Below are positions 34,097 to 43,030 of a stretch of 64,000 nt of DNA, piece by piece. Origin of the DNA: Novosphingobium sp. (GTDB taxonomy: Bacteria; Pseudomonadota; Alphaproteobacteria; Sphingomonadales; Sphingomonadaceae); the NCBI RefSeq assembly GCF_020852455.1, contig NZ_JADZAT010000028.1:62001-126000 (forward strand), given 5' to 3'. Made by a program: the position numbers and the translations under genes. The notes beneath the pieces are model-generated. The model was not told the origin of the DNA and made no database searches. It worked only from the letters and a program-made list of their open reading frames with translations. Each line of letters begins with the position of its first letter. The first letter of the stretch is position 1.

Positions 34097-35257
34097 ATGT
34101 CCGACCTTGACGCCTTCCGCGCGGAAATCCGCGCCTGGCTTGAAGAAAACTGCCCCGCCGAAATGCGTGAGCCCGCGCGTGATGAAGACGACGTCTGCTG
34201 GGGCGGGCGCAATTTCAAGTTCAAGAACGAAGCGCAGAAGCTCTGGATGGAGCGCTGCGCGGCCAAGGGCTATACCGTGCCCGAATGGCCCAAGCCCTAT
34301 GGCGGCGCGGGACTGGACCCGGCCCAGGCCAAGGTCTGGCGCGAGGAAATGAACCGCATCGGCGCGCGCCCGCCGCTGTCCAGCTTTGGCATCTGGATGC
34401 TGGGCCCGGCGCTGCTGAAGTTCGGGACCGAAGAACAGAAGGTCCATTACCTGAACCAGATCGCGCGCGGCGAGATTCGCTGGTGCCAAGGCTATTCCGA
34501 ACCGGGTTCGGGTTCTGACCTTGTTTCACTCCAGACCTTTGGCGAAGACAAGGGCGATCACTGGGTGGTCAACGGCAGCAAGATCTGGACCTCTTATGCC
34601 AACAAGGCCGACTGGATCTTCTGCCTGGTCCGCACCGACAAGGCCAACAAGTACCAGGGAATTAGCTTCCTGCTGTTCGACATGACCAGCCCTGGCGTCT
34701 CGACCAAGCCGATCCTGCTGATCAGCGGCAATTCGCCGTTCTGCGAAACCTTCTTCGACAATGTGACGGTGCCCAAGCACCAGATCGTCGGCGAACTCAA
34801 CCGCGGCTGGGACGTCGCCAAGTACCTTCTCGGCCACGAACGCGAAATGATCTCGGGCGCGGGCGGGAATGACCGGCTCAACACGATCGGGGCCTTTGCC
34901 AAGCGCAATGGCCTGGAAGACCCGATCCTGCGCGCCGAACTGGCGATGTTCGATGTCGATGCGCTGGCTTTCACTGCGATGGGCGAAAAGTTCCTCGATG
35001 AAATCAAGGTCGGCAAGGCGCATCCCGCCCAGCCGAACATGATGAAATACGCCGGGACCGAGATCAACAAGCGCCGCCACGAACTGCTGATGGCAGCCGG
35101 CGGCAGCGCCGCGCTCGAATGGGAAAGCGAAAGCTCGAACGGAGGGTCCAAGGCGCGCAACTGGCTGCGGACCAAGGCCAATTCGATCGAGGGCGGCACC
35201 AGCGAGGTGATGCTCAACGTGATTTCCAAGCGAATCCTGGACCTGCCGGGAGCATAA
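34097..35257 (+). CDS. acyl-CoA dehydrogenase, subunit-type A
   Basis: 386 aa, FAD-dependent. It has the opening AWLEENCPAEM, WPKPYGGAGL, QGYSEPGSGSDL, NGSKIWTSYA, and ends with KANSIEGGTSEVMLNVISKRIL. This layout matches FadE-like enzymes that pair with a second short ACAD, as in the heterotetrameric steroid enzymes of actinobacteria and proteobacteria. AGAGGAG gives a strong SD. It heads a rightward operon (ACAD, ACAD, SDR, SMP-30). Confidence 0.92.
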   Translation: MSDLDAFRAEIRAWLEENCPAEMREPARDEDDVCWGGRNFKFKNEAQKLWMERCAAKGYTVPEWPKPYGGAGLDPAQAKVWREEMNRIGARPPLSSFGIWMLGPALLKFGTEEQKVHYLNQIARGEIRWCQGYSEPGSGSDLVSLQTFGEDKGDHWVVNGSKIWTSYANKADWIFCLVRTDKANKYQGISFLLFDMTSPGVSTKPILLISGNSPFCETFFDNVTVPKHQIVGELNRGWDVAKYLLGHEREMISGAGGNDRLNTIGAFAKRNGLEDPILRAELAMFDVDALAFTAMGEKFLDEIKVGKAHPAQPNMMKYAGTEINKRRHELLMAAGGSAALEWESESSNGGSKARNWLRTKANSIEGGTSEVMLNVISKRILDLPGA

Positions 35258-35274
35258 AGTTCGCCCTTGGCCAT

Positions 35275-35360
35275 CGTCACCCCGGGCTTGACCCGGGGGC
35301 CCGCTTTCTTCCTGCGGCGGGCCATAAATAGCGGGACCCCGGATCAAGTCCGGGGTGACG
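35275..35360. repeat. inverted-repeat element, family C copy 2
   Basis: Ends CGTCACCCCGGGCTTGACCC and CAAGTCCGGGGTGACG are nearly complementary over about 27 bp. It lies between the two ACAD genes. Confidence 0.8.
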
Positions 35361-35385
35361 GAAGAAAATTCGAAGGAGCACTCCA

Positions 35386-36525
35386 ATGCCGCTCTACCAC
35401 ACCGAAGATCAGGCCATGCTGGCCGATACCGCGCGCCAGTTCATGGCCGACGAAGGCAACATCGCGAAGCAGCTGCGCCACTATCGCGACATCAATTGCA
35501 AGGATGGCTTCGGCCACGGCCTGTGGAAGCAGTTTGCCGAGCTGGGCTTTACCGGGATCCTGGTGGCCGAGGCCGATGGCGGGCTGGGCATGGGGCATGT
35601 CGAGGCCGGGATCGTGCTTGAGGAAGTCGGGCGCAACCTGACGCCTTCGCCTTTCCTGACCAGCTCGGTCATGGCCGCAACCGCGCTTGGCCAGGCCTCG
35701 GACGAGCTCAAGGGCCGCTATCTGCCGGGCCTGCTGGCGGGTGACAGTGTCTTCGCCGTGGCGATCGATGAAGGGCCGAAGCATCGCCCCGAACGGATCG
35801 CTTGCCGGGCTGAGCGGGCCGGCAACGGCTTCAGGCTCTCCGGCGCGAAGAGCTTCGTGGTTCAGGGCGGCAGCGCCGACATGCTGGTGGTTGCCGCGCG
35901 CACTGCCGGCAGCGACGAGGACGATGCCGGGATCACGCTGTTCGCGGTTCCGAAGGACGCCGCTGGCCTCAGCCTGGAAAACGCGCGGCTGGTGGACAGC
36001 TCGCAGGCCGCGCACGTCAAGCTCGACGGGGTGCAGCTTGATGCCGATGCGGTGATCGGCGAAGTCGATGGCGGGCGCGACGTGCTGAACCGCGTGATCC
36101 GCGCGGGCCGGGTCGGCGCGGCTGCGGAATCGGTCGGGGTGGCGCAAGGGTCGTTCGACATGACCACCACCTACCTCAAGCAGCGCAAGCAGTTCGGCAA
36201 GCTGATCGGCGAATTCCAGGCGCTGCAACACCGCGCCGCGCACCTCTATTCAGAGCTGGAAATTGCCCGCGCCACGGTGATCAAGGCCCAGCAGCTGCTC
36301 GACACCGGCAGTGAAAAGGCCGACCTGATGGTTTCGGTCGCCAAGGCCAAGGCTGGCAAGGCAGCGGGCCTTGCGGTCAAGGAAGGGGTACAGATGCACG
36401 GCGGGATCGGCATGACCGACGAATACGACATCGGCCTCTACATGAAGCGCGACCGCGCGCTGGCGGAGTTCATGGGCGACCTGTATTACCACGCCGATCG
36501 GGTGGCGAAGCTGAGCGGGTACTGA
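35386..36525 (+). CDS. acyl-CoA dehydrogenase, subunit-type B
   Basis: 379 aa and divergent from its neighbour. It lacks the xEGGTSE C-terminal signature and ends GVQMHGGIGMTDEYDIGLYMKRDRALAEFMGDLYYHADRVA. AFLMT-type FAD motifs are degenerate and the substrate-binding middle differs. The pairing of two unlike short ACADs suggests an alpha2-beta2 complex in which only some active sites are competent. GAAGGAG supports the start. Confidence 0.9.
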   Translation: MPLYHTEDQAMLADTARQFMADEGNIAKQLRHYRDINCKDGFGHGLWKQFAELGFTGILVAEADGGLGMGHVEAGIVLEEVGRNLTPSPFLTSSVMAATALGQASDELKGRYLPGLLAGDSVFAVAIDEGPKHRPERIACRAERAGNGFRLSGAKSFVVQGGSADMLVVAARTAGSDEDDAGITLFAVPKDAAGLSLENARLVDSSQAAHVKLDGVQLDADAVIGEVDGGRDVLNRVIRAGRVGAAAESVGVAQGSFDMTTTYLKQRKQFGKLIGEFQALQHRAAHLYSELEIARATVIKAQQLLDTGSEKADLMVSVAKAKAGKAAGLAVKEGVQMHGGIGMTDEYDIGLYMKRDRALAEFMGDLYYHADRVAKLSGY

Positions 36526-36541
36526 CAGTCCGCCAAAATCT

Positions 36542-36629
36542 CGTCACCCCGGGCTTGACCCGGGGTCCCGCTTCCTTCCTGCGGCGGGCACAAGTACAAG
36601 CGGGATCCCGGATCAAGTCCGGGATGACG
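36542..36629. repeat. inverted-repeat element, family C copy 3
   Basis: Almost identical in end sequence to copy 2 (CGTCACCCCGGGCTTGACCC; right end CAAGTCCGGGATGACG). It lies between the second ACAD and the SDR at 36647. Confidence 0.8.
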
Positions 36630-36646
36630 ACGAAGAGGATGCTGGG

Positions 36647-37462
36647 ATGGATTTTTCGAAGCTGTTCAGCCTTGAAGGCAAGATCGCCCTGATCACCGGC
36701 GGCAGCCGCGGGATCGGCAAGATGCTGCTCGAAGGGTTCCTCGCCGCCGGGTGCGAACGCGTTTACATCACCGCCCGCAAGCGCGAACAGCTGGCCGAGA
36801 CCGAGGCCGAATTCAACGCCCTCTACCCCGGCAAGGTGATCGGCCTCGCCGGTGACCTCAGCCAGCGCGAGGGCCTTGCCGATCTGGTGGCCGAGCTGAA
36901 CAAGCGCGAGAGCCGGCTGGACGTGCTGGTCAACAATGCCGGCGCGGCCTGGGGCGCGGAATTCGGCCAGTTCCCTGAAGTCGGCTGGGACAAGGTGATG
37001 GACCTCAACGTCAAGAGCCTGTTCTTCCTCACGCAAGCGTTGTTCCCGCTGCTGAAAGCTGCGGCCAGCTTTGACCGGCCCGCCAAGGTGATCAACATCG
37101 CCTCGATCGACGGACTGCGCCCCAACCCGTGGGAAACCTATTCCTACCAGGCTTCGAAGGCGGCAGTGATCCACCTGACAAAGCGGATGGCGGCGCGACT
37201 GATCAAGGACAACGTGGTCTGCACCTGCATTGCCCCGGGCGCCTATCCCAGCGAGATGAACAAGGCCGCAGCGAAGAACCCCGAAGGCAGCGCCAAGGGC
37301 ATCCCCTTCGCCCGCGTCGGCGTGGCCGAGGATATCGCTGGCGGCGCGATCTACCTCGCCAGCCGGGCCGGCGACTATGTGGTCGGCACCACGATCCCGA
37401 TCGACGGCGGGATCGTCAACGCCTGGATCCCGACCGAATTCAACGATCCTTCGGGGCACTAA
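36647..37462 (+). CDS. SDR family oxidoreductase (block gene 9)
   Basis: 271 aa: TGGSRGIG, NNAGAAW, Ser in NIASIDG, the YQASK catalytic pair and VVGTTIPIDGG. The extended mid-region around GAAWGAEFGQFPEVGWDKVM is typical of a subgroup often found beside ACADs in sphingomonads. Likely an NAD(P)H-linked hydroxyacyl-CoA or ketone reductase in the block's pathway. Confidence 0.88.
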   Translation: MDFSKLFSLEGKIALITGGSRGIGKMLLEGFLAAGCERVYITARKREQLAETEAEFNALYPGKVIGLAGDLSQREGLADLVAELNKRESRLDVLVNNAGAAWGAEFGQFPEVGWDKVMDLNVKSLFFLTQALFPLLKAAASFDRPAKVINIASIDGLRPNPWETYSYQASKAAVIHLTKRMAARLIKDNVVCTCIAPGAYPSEMNKAAAKNPEGSAKGIPFARVGVAEDIAGGAIYLASRAGDYVVGTTIPIDGGIVNAWIPTEFNDPSGH

Positions 37463-37481
37463 TCCTCCCAGAACCCCTAAT

Positions 37482-37579
37482 CCGTTCGTCCTGAGCTTGT
37501 CGAAGGACTGTTCTTTTCTTCGTGCCGCCTTGCGATACCGCAAAAAGGACAATGCTTCTACAGGCTCAGCACGAACGGG
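37482..37579. repeat. inverted-repeat element, family B copy 2
   Basis: Opens CCGTTCGTCCTGAGCTTGTC and ends AGGCTCAGCACGAACGGG. Arms are less regular than copies 1 and 3. It fills the SDR to SMP-30 gap. Confidence 0.7.
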
Positions 37580-37599
37580 GTTAATGGAGGAGACTAAGG

Positions 37600-38484
37600 A
37601 TGCGTCAGGTCTGCACACTCGCCGAAGGGATCTATTTCGGCGAAGGTCCACGCTGGCACGATGGAAGGCTGTGGTTCTCGGACTTCTACTCCAGCCGGGT
37701 CTGCTCGGTCTCGCTGAAAGGTGACCTGCGCACCGAGCTGGAGCTGGAAGGCCGCCCTTCCGGGCTGGGCTGGCTGCCCGATGGCTCGCTGCTGGTGGTG
37801 CGGATGGAACTGCGCGAGCTGTGGCGGCGCTGGCCCGATGGCCGGTTTGAACGCCATGCCGACCTGAGCACCCATTCGGCCCACCTGTGCAACGACATGG
37901 TGGTCGATGGCACGGGCCGGGCTTACGTCGGCAACTTCGGCTTCGATCTCGATGCGGAAATCCACGCGCGCGGCCCCGAAAACGTGATTGCCGATCATCC
38001 CAAAACGATGCTGGCGCTGGTCCAGGGCGACGGCAGCGTCAGCGATGCCGCGCCGGGTGAGCGGTTCAGCTTTCCCAACGGCATGGTGATTACCCCCGAT
38101 GGCCGGACGCTGATCGTGGGCGAAACGCTGGCCGGCTGCCTGACCGCGTTCGACATCGCCGCCGACGGCACTCTCTCGAACCGTCGCCAGTGGGCCCCGA
38201 CCTGGCCCGCAATCCCCGACGGCATCTGCCTCGACAGCGAAGGCGCAGTGTGGATCGCCAACCCGCTCGCACCGCAATGCCTGCGGATCGCGGAGGGCGG
38301 CGCAGTGCTCGAAACGATCGAGACCGACGGCCTGCCCTGCTACGCCTGCATGCTCGGCGGCCCGGAAGGGCGGCACCTGTTCATGCTGGTCGCGCCGAGC
38401 TCAGATGCCACTGCGGCAGCAAAGGCGCCGCTGGGCAAGGTGCTGGTGGCTGAGGTGGATGCGGGACGCGCAGGCTGGCCCTAG
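37600..38484 (+). CDS. SMP-30/gluconolactonase-like hydrolase
   Basis: 294 aa, a six-bladed beta-propeller. It shows EGIYFGEGPRWHDGRLWFSD (metal-binding Glu near residue 14), the Asn of SFPNGMVITPDG and the Asp of IPDGICLDSEGAVWIANP, giving the expected Glu/Asn/Asp metal site. The family hydrolyses lactones. In this setting a lactone or ester intermediate is plausible but unproven. GGAGGAG is upstream. Confidence 0.9.
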   Translation: MRQVCTLAEGIYFGEGPRWHDGRLWFSDFYSSRVCSVSLKGDLRTELELEGRPSGLGWLPDGSLLVVRMELRELWRRWPDGRFERHADLSTHSAHLCNDMVVDGTGRAYVGNFGFDLDAEIHARGPENVIADHPKTMLALVQGDGSVSDAAPGERFSFPNGMVITPDGRTLIVGETLAGCLTAFDIAADGTLSNRRQWAPTWPAIPDGICLDSEGAVWIANPLAPQCLRIAEGGAVLETIETDGLPCYACMLGGPEGRHLFMLVAPSSDATAAAKAPLGKVLVAEVDAGRAGWP

Positions 38485-38488
38485 CCGA

Positions 38489-38640
38489 AGATCCTCTCCA
38501 TTTTCACGTAGTGCAAATGGGGAGGTGGCAGCGGCATAGCCGCTGACGGAGGGGGAATGGCGCGAGGGCAGAGACCCCTCCGACATTTGCTACGCAAATG
38601 CCACCTCCCCAGATGTGCTCCGCAAATCTGGAGAGGACCT
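38489..38640. repeat. inverted-repeat element, family F copy 2
   Basis: About 150 bp with ATCCTCTCCATTTTC at the left and CTGGAGAGGACCT at the right, and inner arms CAAATGGGGAGGTGGC / GCCACCTCCCC. Related to copy 1 at 6034-6187 in the opposite context (convergent gene ends). Confidence 0.75.
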
Positions 38641-38648
38641 GAAGGGCC

Positions 38649-39296
38649 CTAATCCTTCATCAACCCCCGCACAAACCCGATCAGCCCGGTCTGGCGGGCG
38701 CGTTTCATGCGTTCGGCGTGGAGGATCTCGAGCACCTGATCATAGCAGGCCTCGACGTCGTCGTTGACCACCACATAGTCATAACCATCCCAGTGGCTGA
38801 TTTCGGCGCGGGCGCGTTCCATCCGGGCCTGGATCACTTCGGGCGCGTCGGTGGCGCGGTCGGTCAGGCGGCGGCGCAGTTCTTCAATGCTGGGCGGCAG
38901 GATGAACACGCGGACCACGTCCTGCTGATCCTTCTGGTAGAGCTGCTGGGTGCCCTGCCAGTCGATATCGAACAGGTAATCGCGCCCTTCCTTGAGGCCC
39001 GCACGGATCTGCGCTTTGGGCGTGCCATAGGAATGGCCGAAGACGGTGGCCCATTCGTAGAATTCGTCGGCCTCGACCATCCGGTCAAACTCAGCCTCCC
39101 CGACGAAGTGGTAATGCACCCCGTCCACTTCCCCCGGACGGATCGGGCGGGTGGTGGCTGAAACCGACAGGCTGATTTCCGGGTCGCGGTCGAGCAGCAT
39201 CCGGCTGATCGTGGTCTTGCCCGCGCCCGAGGGCGAGGAAAGGATGAACATCAGGCCGCGGCGTAAGAGGGCATTGGGTCGGGTGTCGGAAGCCAT
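38649..39296 (-). CDS. gmk: guanylate kinase
   Basis: Phosphorylates GMP to GDP with ATP. 215 aa; the P-loop SSPSGAGKTT is at about 20-29, followed by SVSATTRPIRPGEVDGVHYHF (GMP-binding) and DIDWQGTQQLYQ. ATG 39296 is selected by family alignment; an upstream frame extension is basic and unsupported. Family repeat F is immediately downstream. Confidence 0.95.
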   Translation of the reverse strand: MASDTRPNALLRRGLMFILSSPSGAGKTTISRMLLDRDPEISLSVSATTRPIRPGEVDGVHYHFVGEAEFDRMVEADEFYEWATVFGHSYGTPKAQIRAGLKEGRDYLFDIDWQGTQQLYQKDQQDVVRVFILPPSIEELRRRLTDRATDAPEVIQARMERARAEISHWDGYDYVVVNDDVEACYDQVLEILHAERMKRARQTGLIGFVRGLMKD

Positions 39297-39327
39297 GCGT
39301 GCTGATGCCGCAAGGCGGGGGTGCGAA

Positions 39328-39609
39328 TCAAGCCTTGGGCTTGCCCTTTTCCGACGCTTTCGGCTTGGATGCGGCGTGCCGCCGGTCATAGAGCCGCTTG
39401 GCGATCATCGCCCCGCCCACCACGATCGCACCGGGCACCGAACGCGTCGCCACCCGCACCGCAACCGCACCGGCGATCCCGCCCAGCAGGGTCTTCTTCT
39501 TGGCCGGCAGCTGTTCGAGATCGACCGGCATCAGCGTGTCGATCGCGGCGTCGAGCAATCTGGCCCCGTTCTGGCGGGCAATCTTCCGGACCAGGCGGTT
39601 GTCGGCCAT
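39328..39609 (-). CDS. small basic protein with a hydrophobic segment, unknown
   Basis: 93 aa. One hydrophobic stretch (about 41-67) is flanked by Lys/Arg-rich ends, and the C-terminal tail ASKPKASEKGKPKA is low complexity. No family recognised. Its start overlaps the sspB stop, so it is likely expressed with sspB. Confidence 0.6.
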   Translation of the reverse strand: MADNRLVRKIARQNGARLLDAAIDTLMPVDLEQLPAKKKTLLGGIAGAVAVRVATRSVPGAIVVGGAMIAKRLYDRRHAASKPKASEKGKPKA

Positions 39610-40091
39610 TACTTGCGCTTGCCGAAGTCCACCGTCACCACGTTGGACCCGTCTTCGCTGGTGGCAGCGGGAGCATCATTTTCGGCTGCGTCGTGCGGTT
39701 CAGGCTCGACCTCAACCTCGACCGCCTGGAACTGCAGCCCGAAATCGACCGCCGGATCGACGAACGCGGTGATTGCCGAGAACGGGATCACCAGCTTGGT
39801 CGGCAACTGGTTGAACGACAGGCCGACGCTGAACTGATCTTCGCCCACGGTCAGATCCCAGAACTTGTTCTGCAGGACGATCGTCATCTCATCCGGGAAG
39901 CGTTCCCTGAGATGCACGGGGATATCGACGCCCGGCGCGCCGGTCTTGAAGGTGATGTAGAAATGGTGGACGCCCGGCAGGGTTCCGCCGCTGGCCGCGA
40001 CCTGGCCCAGCACCCGGCCCACCACCGCGCGCAGCGCCTCCTGCACGATTTCGTCATAGGGGATCAGGCTGTCAGGCGGGCTTTCACTCAT
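39609..40091 (-). CDS. sspB: ClpXP adaptor SspB, alphaproteobacterial type
   Basis: 160 aa; delivers ssrA-tagged proteins to ClpXP. The core IPYDEIVQEALRAVVGRVL... HHFYITFKTGAPGVDIP... MTIVLQNKFWDLTV... FSVGLSFNQLPTKLVIPFSAITAFVDPAVDFGLQF matches the alpha-type SspB fold. A charged, disordered tail follows and ends in VVTVDFGKRK, the ClpX-binding XB-like module. ATG 40091 is supported by similarity; the longer upstream frame is not. Confidence 0.9.
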   Translation of the reverse strand: MSESPPDSLIPYDEIVQEALRAVVGRVLGQVAASGGTLPGVHHFYITFKTGAPGVDIPVHLRERFPDEMTIVLQNKFWDLTVGEDQFSVGLSFNQLPTKLVIPFSAITAFVDPAVDFGLQFQAVEVEVEPEPHDAAENDAPAATSEDGSNVVTVDFGKRK

Positions 40092-40138
40092 GCAGGGACA
40101 AGTGGCGATAGCCGGCCTTGCGGTCAAGTCTTGAGCGG

Positions 40139-40867
40139 TCAGATTCCGAACAGCGCCGGTACTATGGTTTTGGTCCACAGATCAGACTGGGCGATCGGCA
40201 GCCGCACCGCAACATAGGCCAGATAGCCCAGCCCGGTCCACAGCGTCACCGGATGCGGCCGGCCCAGCGTCCTGAAATCATGGACAAACAGCGCCGCGAC
40301 CAACGGCACGGCAAGGAACGCGGAATCGACCGGCGTGCGGCCTTCGACCAGCAGCCGTGCAATTCGCGAATAGGCCGGCGCCAGCATCGCGATGCTGGCC
40401 ATGATCATGTAGCGCTTGTGGTAATCGGGCCGCCGGGTCGAACGGAACCCCAGCAGGACCAGGATCGCGAACCAGCTGGAGGTTCCGATCTGAATGAACA
40501 GCCCCGACTGGTCCGACAGCCCGCTGCCGGTCTGCTTGCCATCGAACGCGGTCAGGCTGACGATCCACATCGCGCTGAGCACCGCCAGGGTGGCGAGCAC
40601 GATCCCCAGCTTGCCGCCAATCGTCCGGTGGCCGGCCATATTACCCGTGCGGACCTGCACGGCCTGCCACACCAGCAAGGCAAACCACCCGGTCCCGCAC
40701 AGGCCGTGGATCACCAGCGGCACGGTCAGCGGGCGGGCCTGGAACACCGGTTGCAAGAAGAAGGTCCGAGCAAAGCCCAGCGCCAGCACTCCGGCCAGCA
40801 CAATGCACAGCAGCATCAGGAACGCGGAACGGGCACCCCTGCGGCCCGGCGTGCCAATCGAGTCCAT
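40139..40867 (-). CDS. multi-pass membrane protein, DUF2306-like
   Basis: 242 aa with about seven hydrophobic helices. The block [34 protein letters not shown], with two His on helix ends, resembles DUF2306-type heme-protein-like membrane families. Function unknown. ATG 40867 has GGGGAGAG five bases upstream, preferred over the in-frame GTG 40882. Confidence 0.65.
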   Translation of the reverse strand: MDSIGTPGRRGARSAFLMLLCIVLAGVLALGFARTFFLQPVFQARPLTVPLVIHGLCGTGWFALLVWQAVQVRTGNMAGHRTIGGKLGIVLATLAVLSAMWIVSLTAFDGKQTGSGLSDQSGLFIQIGTSSWFAILVLLGFRSTRRPDYHKRYMIMASIAMLAPAYSRIARLLVEGRTPVDSAFLAVPLVAALFVHDFRTLGRPHPVTLWTGLGYLAYVAVRLPIAQSDLWTKTIVPALFGI

Positions 40868-40959
40868 CGGCGCTCTCCCCACCGCGACAGATCTGTGGGC
40901 GGGACCCTAGGCCTCAGTTCCCGCCTTGCCAAGGTGTCTGTGACGCCTATAGGGGCGCC

Positions 40960-41553
40960 ATGCGCACGGCCAGAATCGCCCGCAAGACCCACGAAACCGA
41001 CATTGCCGTCGAAGTGAACCTCGACGGCACCGGGGCCTATGATGTCTCGACCGGGATCGGCTTTCTCGATCACATGATCGAGCAGTTCAGCCGCCATTCG
41101 CTGATCGATATCAAGTGCCACATCACGGGCGATCTCCACGTCGATCAGCACCATACGACCGAGGACAGCGCGATCGCGATCGGCCAGGCGATTGGCCAGG
41201 CGCTGGGCGACAAGGGCGGGATCGGCCGGTATGGCGAAGCCCATTCGGCGATGGACGAAGCGCTGAGCCGCGTGGTGCTGGATATCTCGGGCCGGCCCTG
41301 GCTGGTCTGGAACGCCAGGTTCACCCAGGAACGGCTGGGCGAAATGGATACCGAGCTGTTCGAGCACTGGTTCCAGTCGATCGCCCAGGCAGTGGGGATC
41401 ACGCTGCACATCGAACTGCTCTATGGCAGCAACAACCACCACATCTGCGAAGGCATCTTCAAGGGCTTTGCCCGGGCGATGCGCCAGGCGGTGGAGCTTG
41501 ACCCACGCAAGGCGGGCGCTGTGCCTTCAACCAAGGGAGTCTTGGGTGGGTAG
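40960..41553 (+). CDS. hisB: imidazoleglycerol-phosphate dehydratase
   Basis: Sixth step of histidine biosynthesis (loss of water from IGP). 197 aa, monofunctional, with no phosphatase domain. Metal-binding His/Glu motifs are [30 protein letters not shown], and [14 protein letters not shown]. It is the first gene of hisB-hisH-hisA-hisF. A large palindrome separates it from hisH. Confidence 0.96.
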   Translation: MRTARIARKTHETDIAVEVNLDGTGAYDVSTGIGFLDHMIEQFSRHSLIDIKCHITGDLHVDQHHTTEDSAIAIGQAIGQALGDKGGIGRYGEAHSAMDEALSRVVLDISGRPWLVWNARFTQERLGEMDTELFEHWFQSIAQAVGITLHIELLYGSNNHHICEGIFKGFARAMRQAVELDPRKAGAVPSTKGVLGG

Positions 41554-41576
41554 CCAGCCGCATCCGCGACTGGCTG

Positions 41577-41660
41577 GCAACACCGGCCCGCTCCCCCGGC
41601 CCGGCCACCCGTTCATGGTACCCTATGGGTGGCCGGGCCGGGGGAGCGGGCCGGTGTTGC
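41577..41660. repeat. perfect 34-bp inverted repeat, family A copy 2
   Basis: Arms 41577-41610 and 41627-41660 are perfectly complementary; the 16-nt spacer reads GTTCATGGTACCCTAT. It lies inside the his operon, 24 bp ahead of the hisH start. Confidence 0.9.
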
Positions 41661-41684
41661 CCCCGCGTCAGCGGGAGAACAACG

Positions 41685-42305
41685 GTGGCTGAGGTCGTTG
41701 CCCTCGTCGACTACGGCGCTGGCAATCTCCATTCCGTCGCCAACGCGCTGAAAGCAGCGGGCTGCGATACCGTTTCGGTCACTGCGAACCCCGATGTGGT
41801 CCGCGCGGCTGACCGGATCGTGCTGCCCGGCGTCGGCAGCTTCAGGGCCTGCGCCGAAGGACTGCGCGCGATCCCGCACCTGGAAGAGGCGATGCGCGAA
41901 CGCGTGCTGGTGGGCGGCGCGCCGTTCCTGGGGATCTGCGTGGGCATGCAATTGCTGGCGGATCGCGGCGTCGAACATGGCACCACTCCGGGGCTGGGCT
42001 GGATCGGCGGCGAAGTGCGGCTGATCGAGCGGACCGACCCGGCGATCAAGATCCCCCATATGGGCTGGAACGATGTCGAGGTGACCGCGCATGCCGCGCT
42101 GGTCGAACCGGGCGAGGCCTATTTCCTGCATTCCTACCATTTCGTGCCCGAAGACGGCCATGCGGTAGCGGCGATGACCGACCATGGCGGCGGGCTGGTC
42201 GCTGCGGTCGCGCAGGACACTATGGTTGGGGTGCAGTTCCATCCCGAGAAGAGCCAGGCCTATGGGCTACAGCTTCTCGCGCGCTTCCTGGAGTGGCGGC
42301 CATGA
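41685..42305 (+). CDS. hisH: imidazole glycerol phosphate synthase, glutaminase subunit
   Basis: Hydrolyses glutamine and passes ammonia to HisF. 206 aa, class I amidotransferase with the triad Cys85 (GICVGMQ), His186 and Glu188 (QFHPEKS). GTG start with GGGAGAA upstream. The longer upstream frame is the repeat and is not coding. It overlaps hisA (ATGA). Confidence 0.95.
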   Translation: MAEVVALVDYGAGNLHSVANALKAAGCDTVSVTANPDVVRAADRIVLPGVGSFRACAEGLRAIPHLEEAMRERVLVGGAPFLGICVGMQLLADRGVEHGTTPGLGWIGGEVRLIERTDPAIKIPHMGWNDVEVTAHAALVEPGEAYFLHSYHFVPEDGHAVAAMTDHGGGLVAAVAQDTMVGVQFHPEKSQAYGLQLLARFLEWRP

Positions 42306-43030
42306 TCGTTTTCCCCGCAATCGACCTCAAGGCCGGTCAGGTGGTGCGCCTGGCCGAAGGCGATATGGACCGCGCGACGGTCTATGGTGACAACCCGGCC
42401 GCCCAGGCCATGCTGTTCGCCGAAGCGGGATCGCAGTTCCTGCACGTGGTCGATCTCGATGGCTCGTTCGCGGGCAGGGCCGAAAACCGCGCGGCGGTCG
42501 AAGCGATCCTTGAGACTTTCCCCGGCCACGTCCAGCTGGGCGGCGGGATCCGCACCCGCGAGGCGGTGGCAGGCTGGTTCGATCTGGGCGTCTCGCGGGT
42601 GGTGATGGGCTCGGCCGCGCTCAAGGACCCCGAATTCGTCAAGGACATGGCGAAGGAATTCCCGGGCGGGATCGTGGTCGCGGTCGATGCCCGCGACGGG
42701 ATGGTCGCGACCGAGGGCTGGGCCGAGACTTCCGATGTCGCGGTGGTCGATCTGGCCCGCCGGTTCGAGGATGCCGGGGTGGCCAGCCTGCTGTTCACCG
42801 ATATCGGCCGCGATGGCCTGCTGAAAGGCGTCAACATCGACGCCACGGTCGATCTGGCACGCCGGGTCGATATCCCGGTGATCGCTTCGGGCGGGGTCAA
42901 GGGCCTCGACGATATTCACGTGCTGGCCCTGCATGCGAACGAGGGGATCGAGGGCGTGATCACCGGGCGCGCGCTTTACGAAGGCCGGCTCGATCTGGCT
43001 GCCGCGATCGCGATTGCGGGGCGGGCGTGA
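42302..43030 (+). CDS. hisA: ProFAR isomerase
   Basis: TIM-barrel isomerase of 242 aa that opens the ribose of the fourth histidine intermediate. It has [14 protein letters not shown] with catalytic Asp8, [36 protein letters not shown] and [11 protein letters not shown] with the second catalytic Asp region. It overlaps both neighbours by 4 bp. Confidence 0.96.
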   Translation: MIVFPAIDLKAGQVVRLAEGDMDRATVYGDNPAAQAMLFAEAGSQFLHVVDLDGSFAGRAENRAAVEAILETFPGHVQLGGGIRTREAVAGWFDLGVSRVVMGSAALKDPEFVKDMAKEFPGGIVVAVDARDGMVATEGWAETSDVAVVDLARRFEDAGVASLLFTDIGRDGLLKGVNIDATVDLARRVDIPVIASGGVKGLDDIHVLALHANEGIEGVITGRALYEGRLDLAAAIAIAGRA

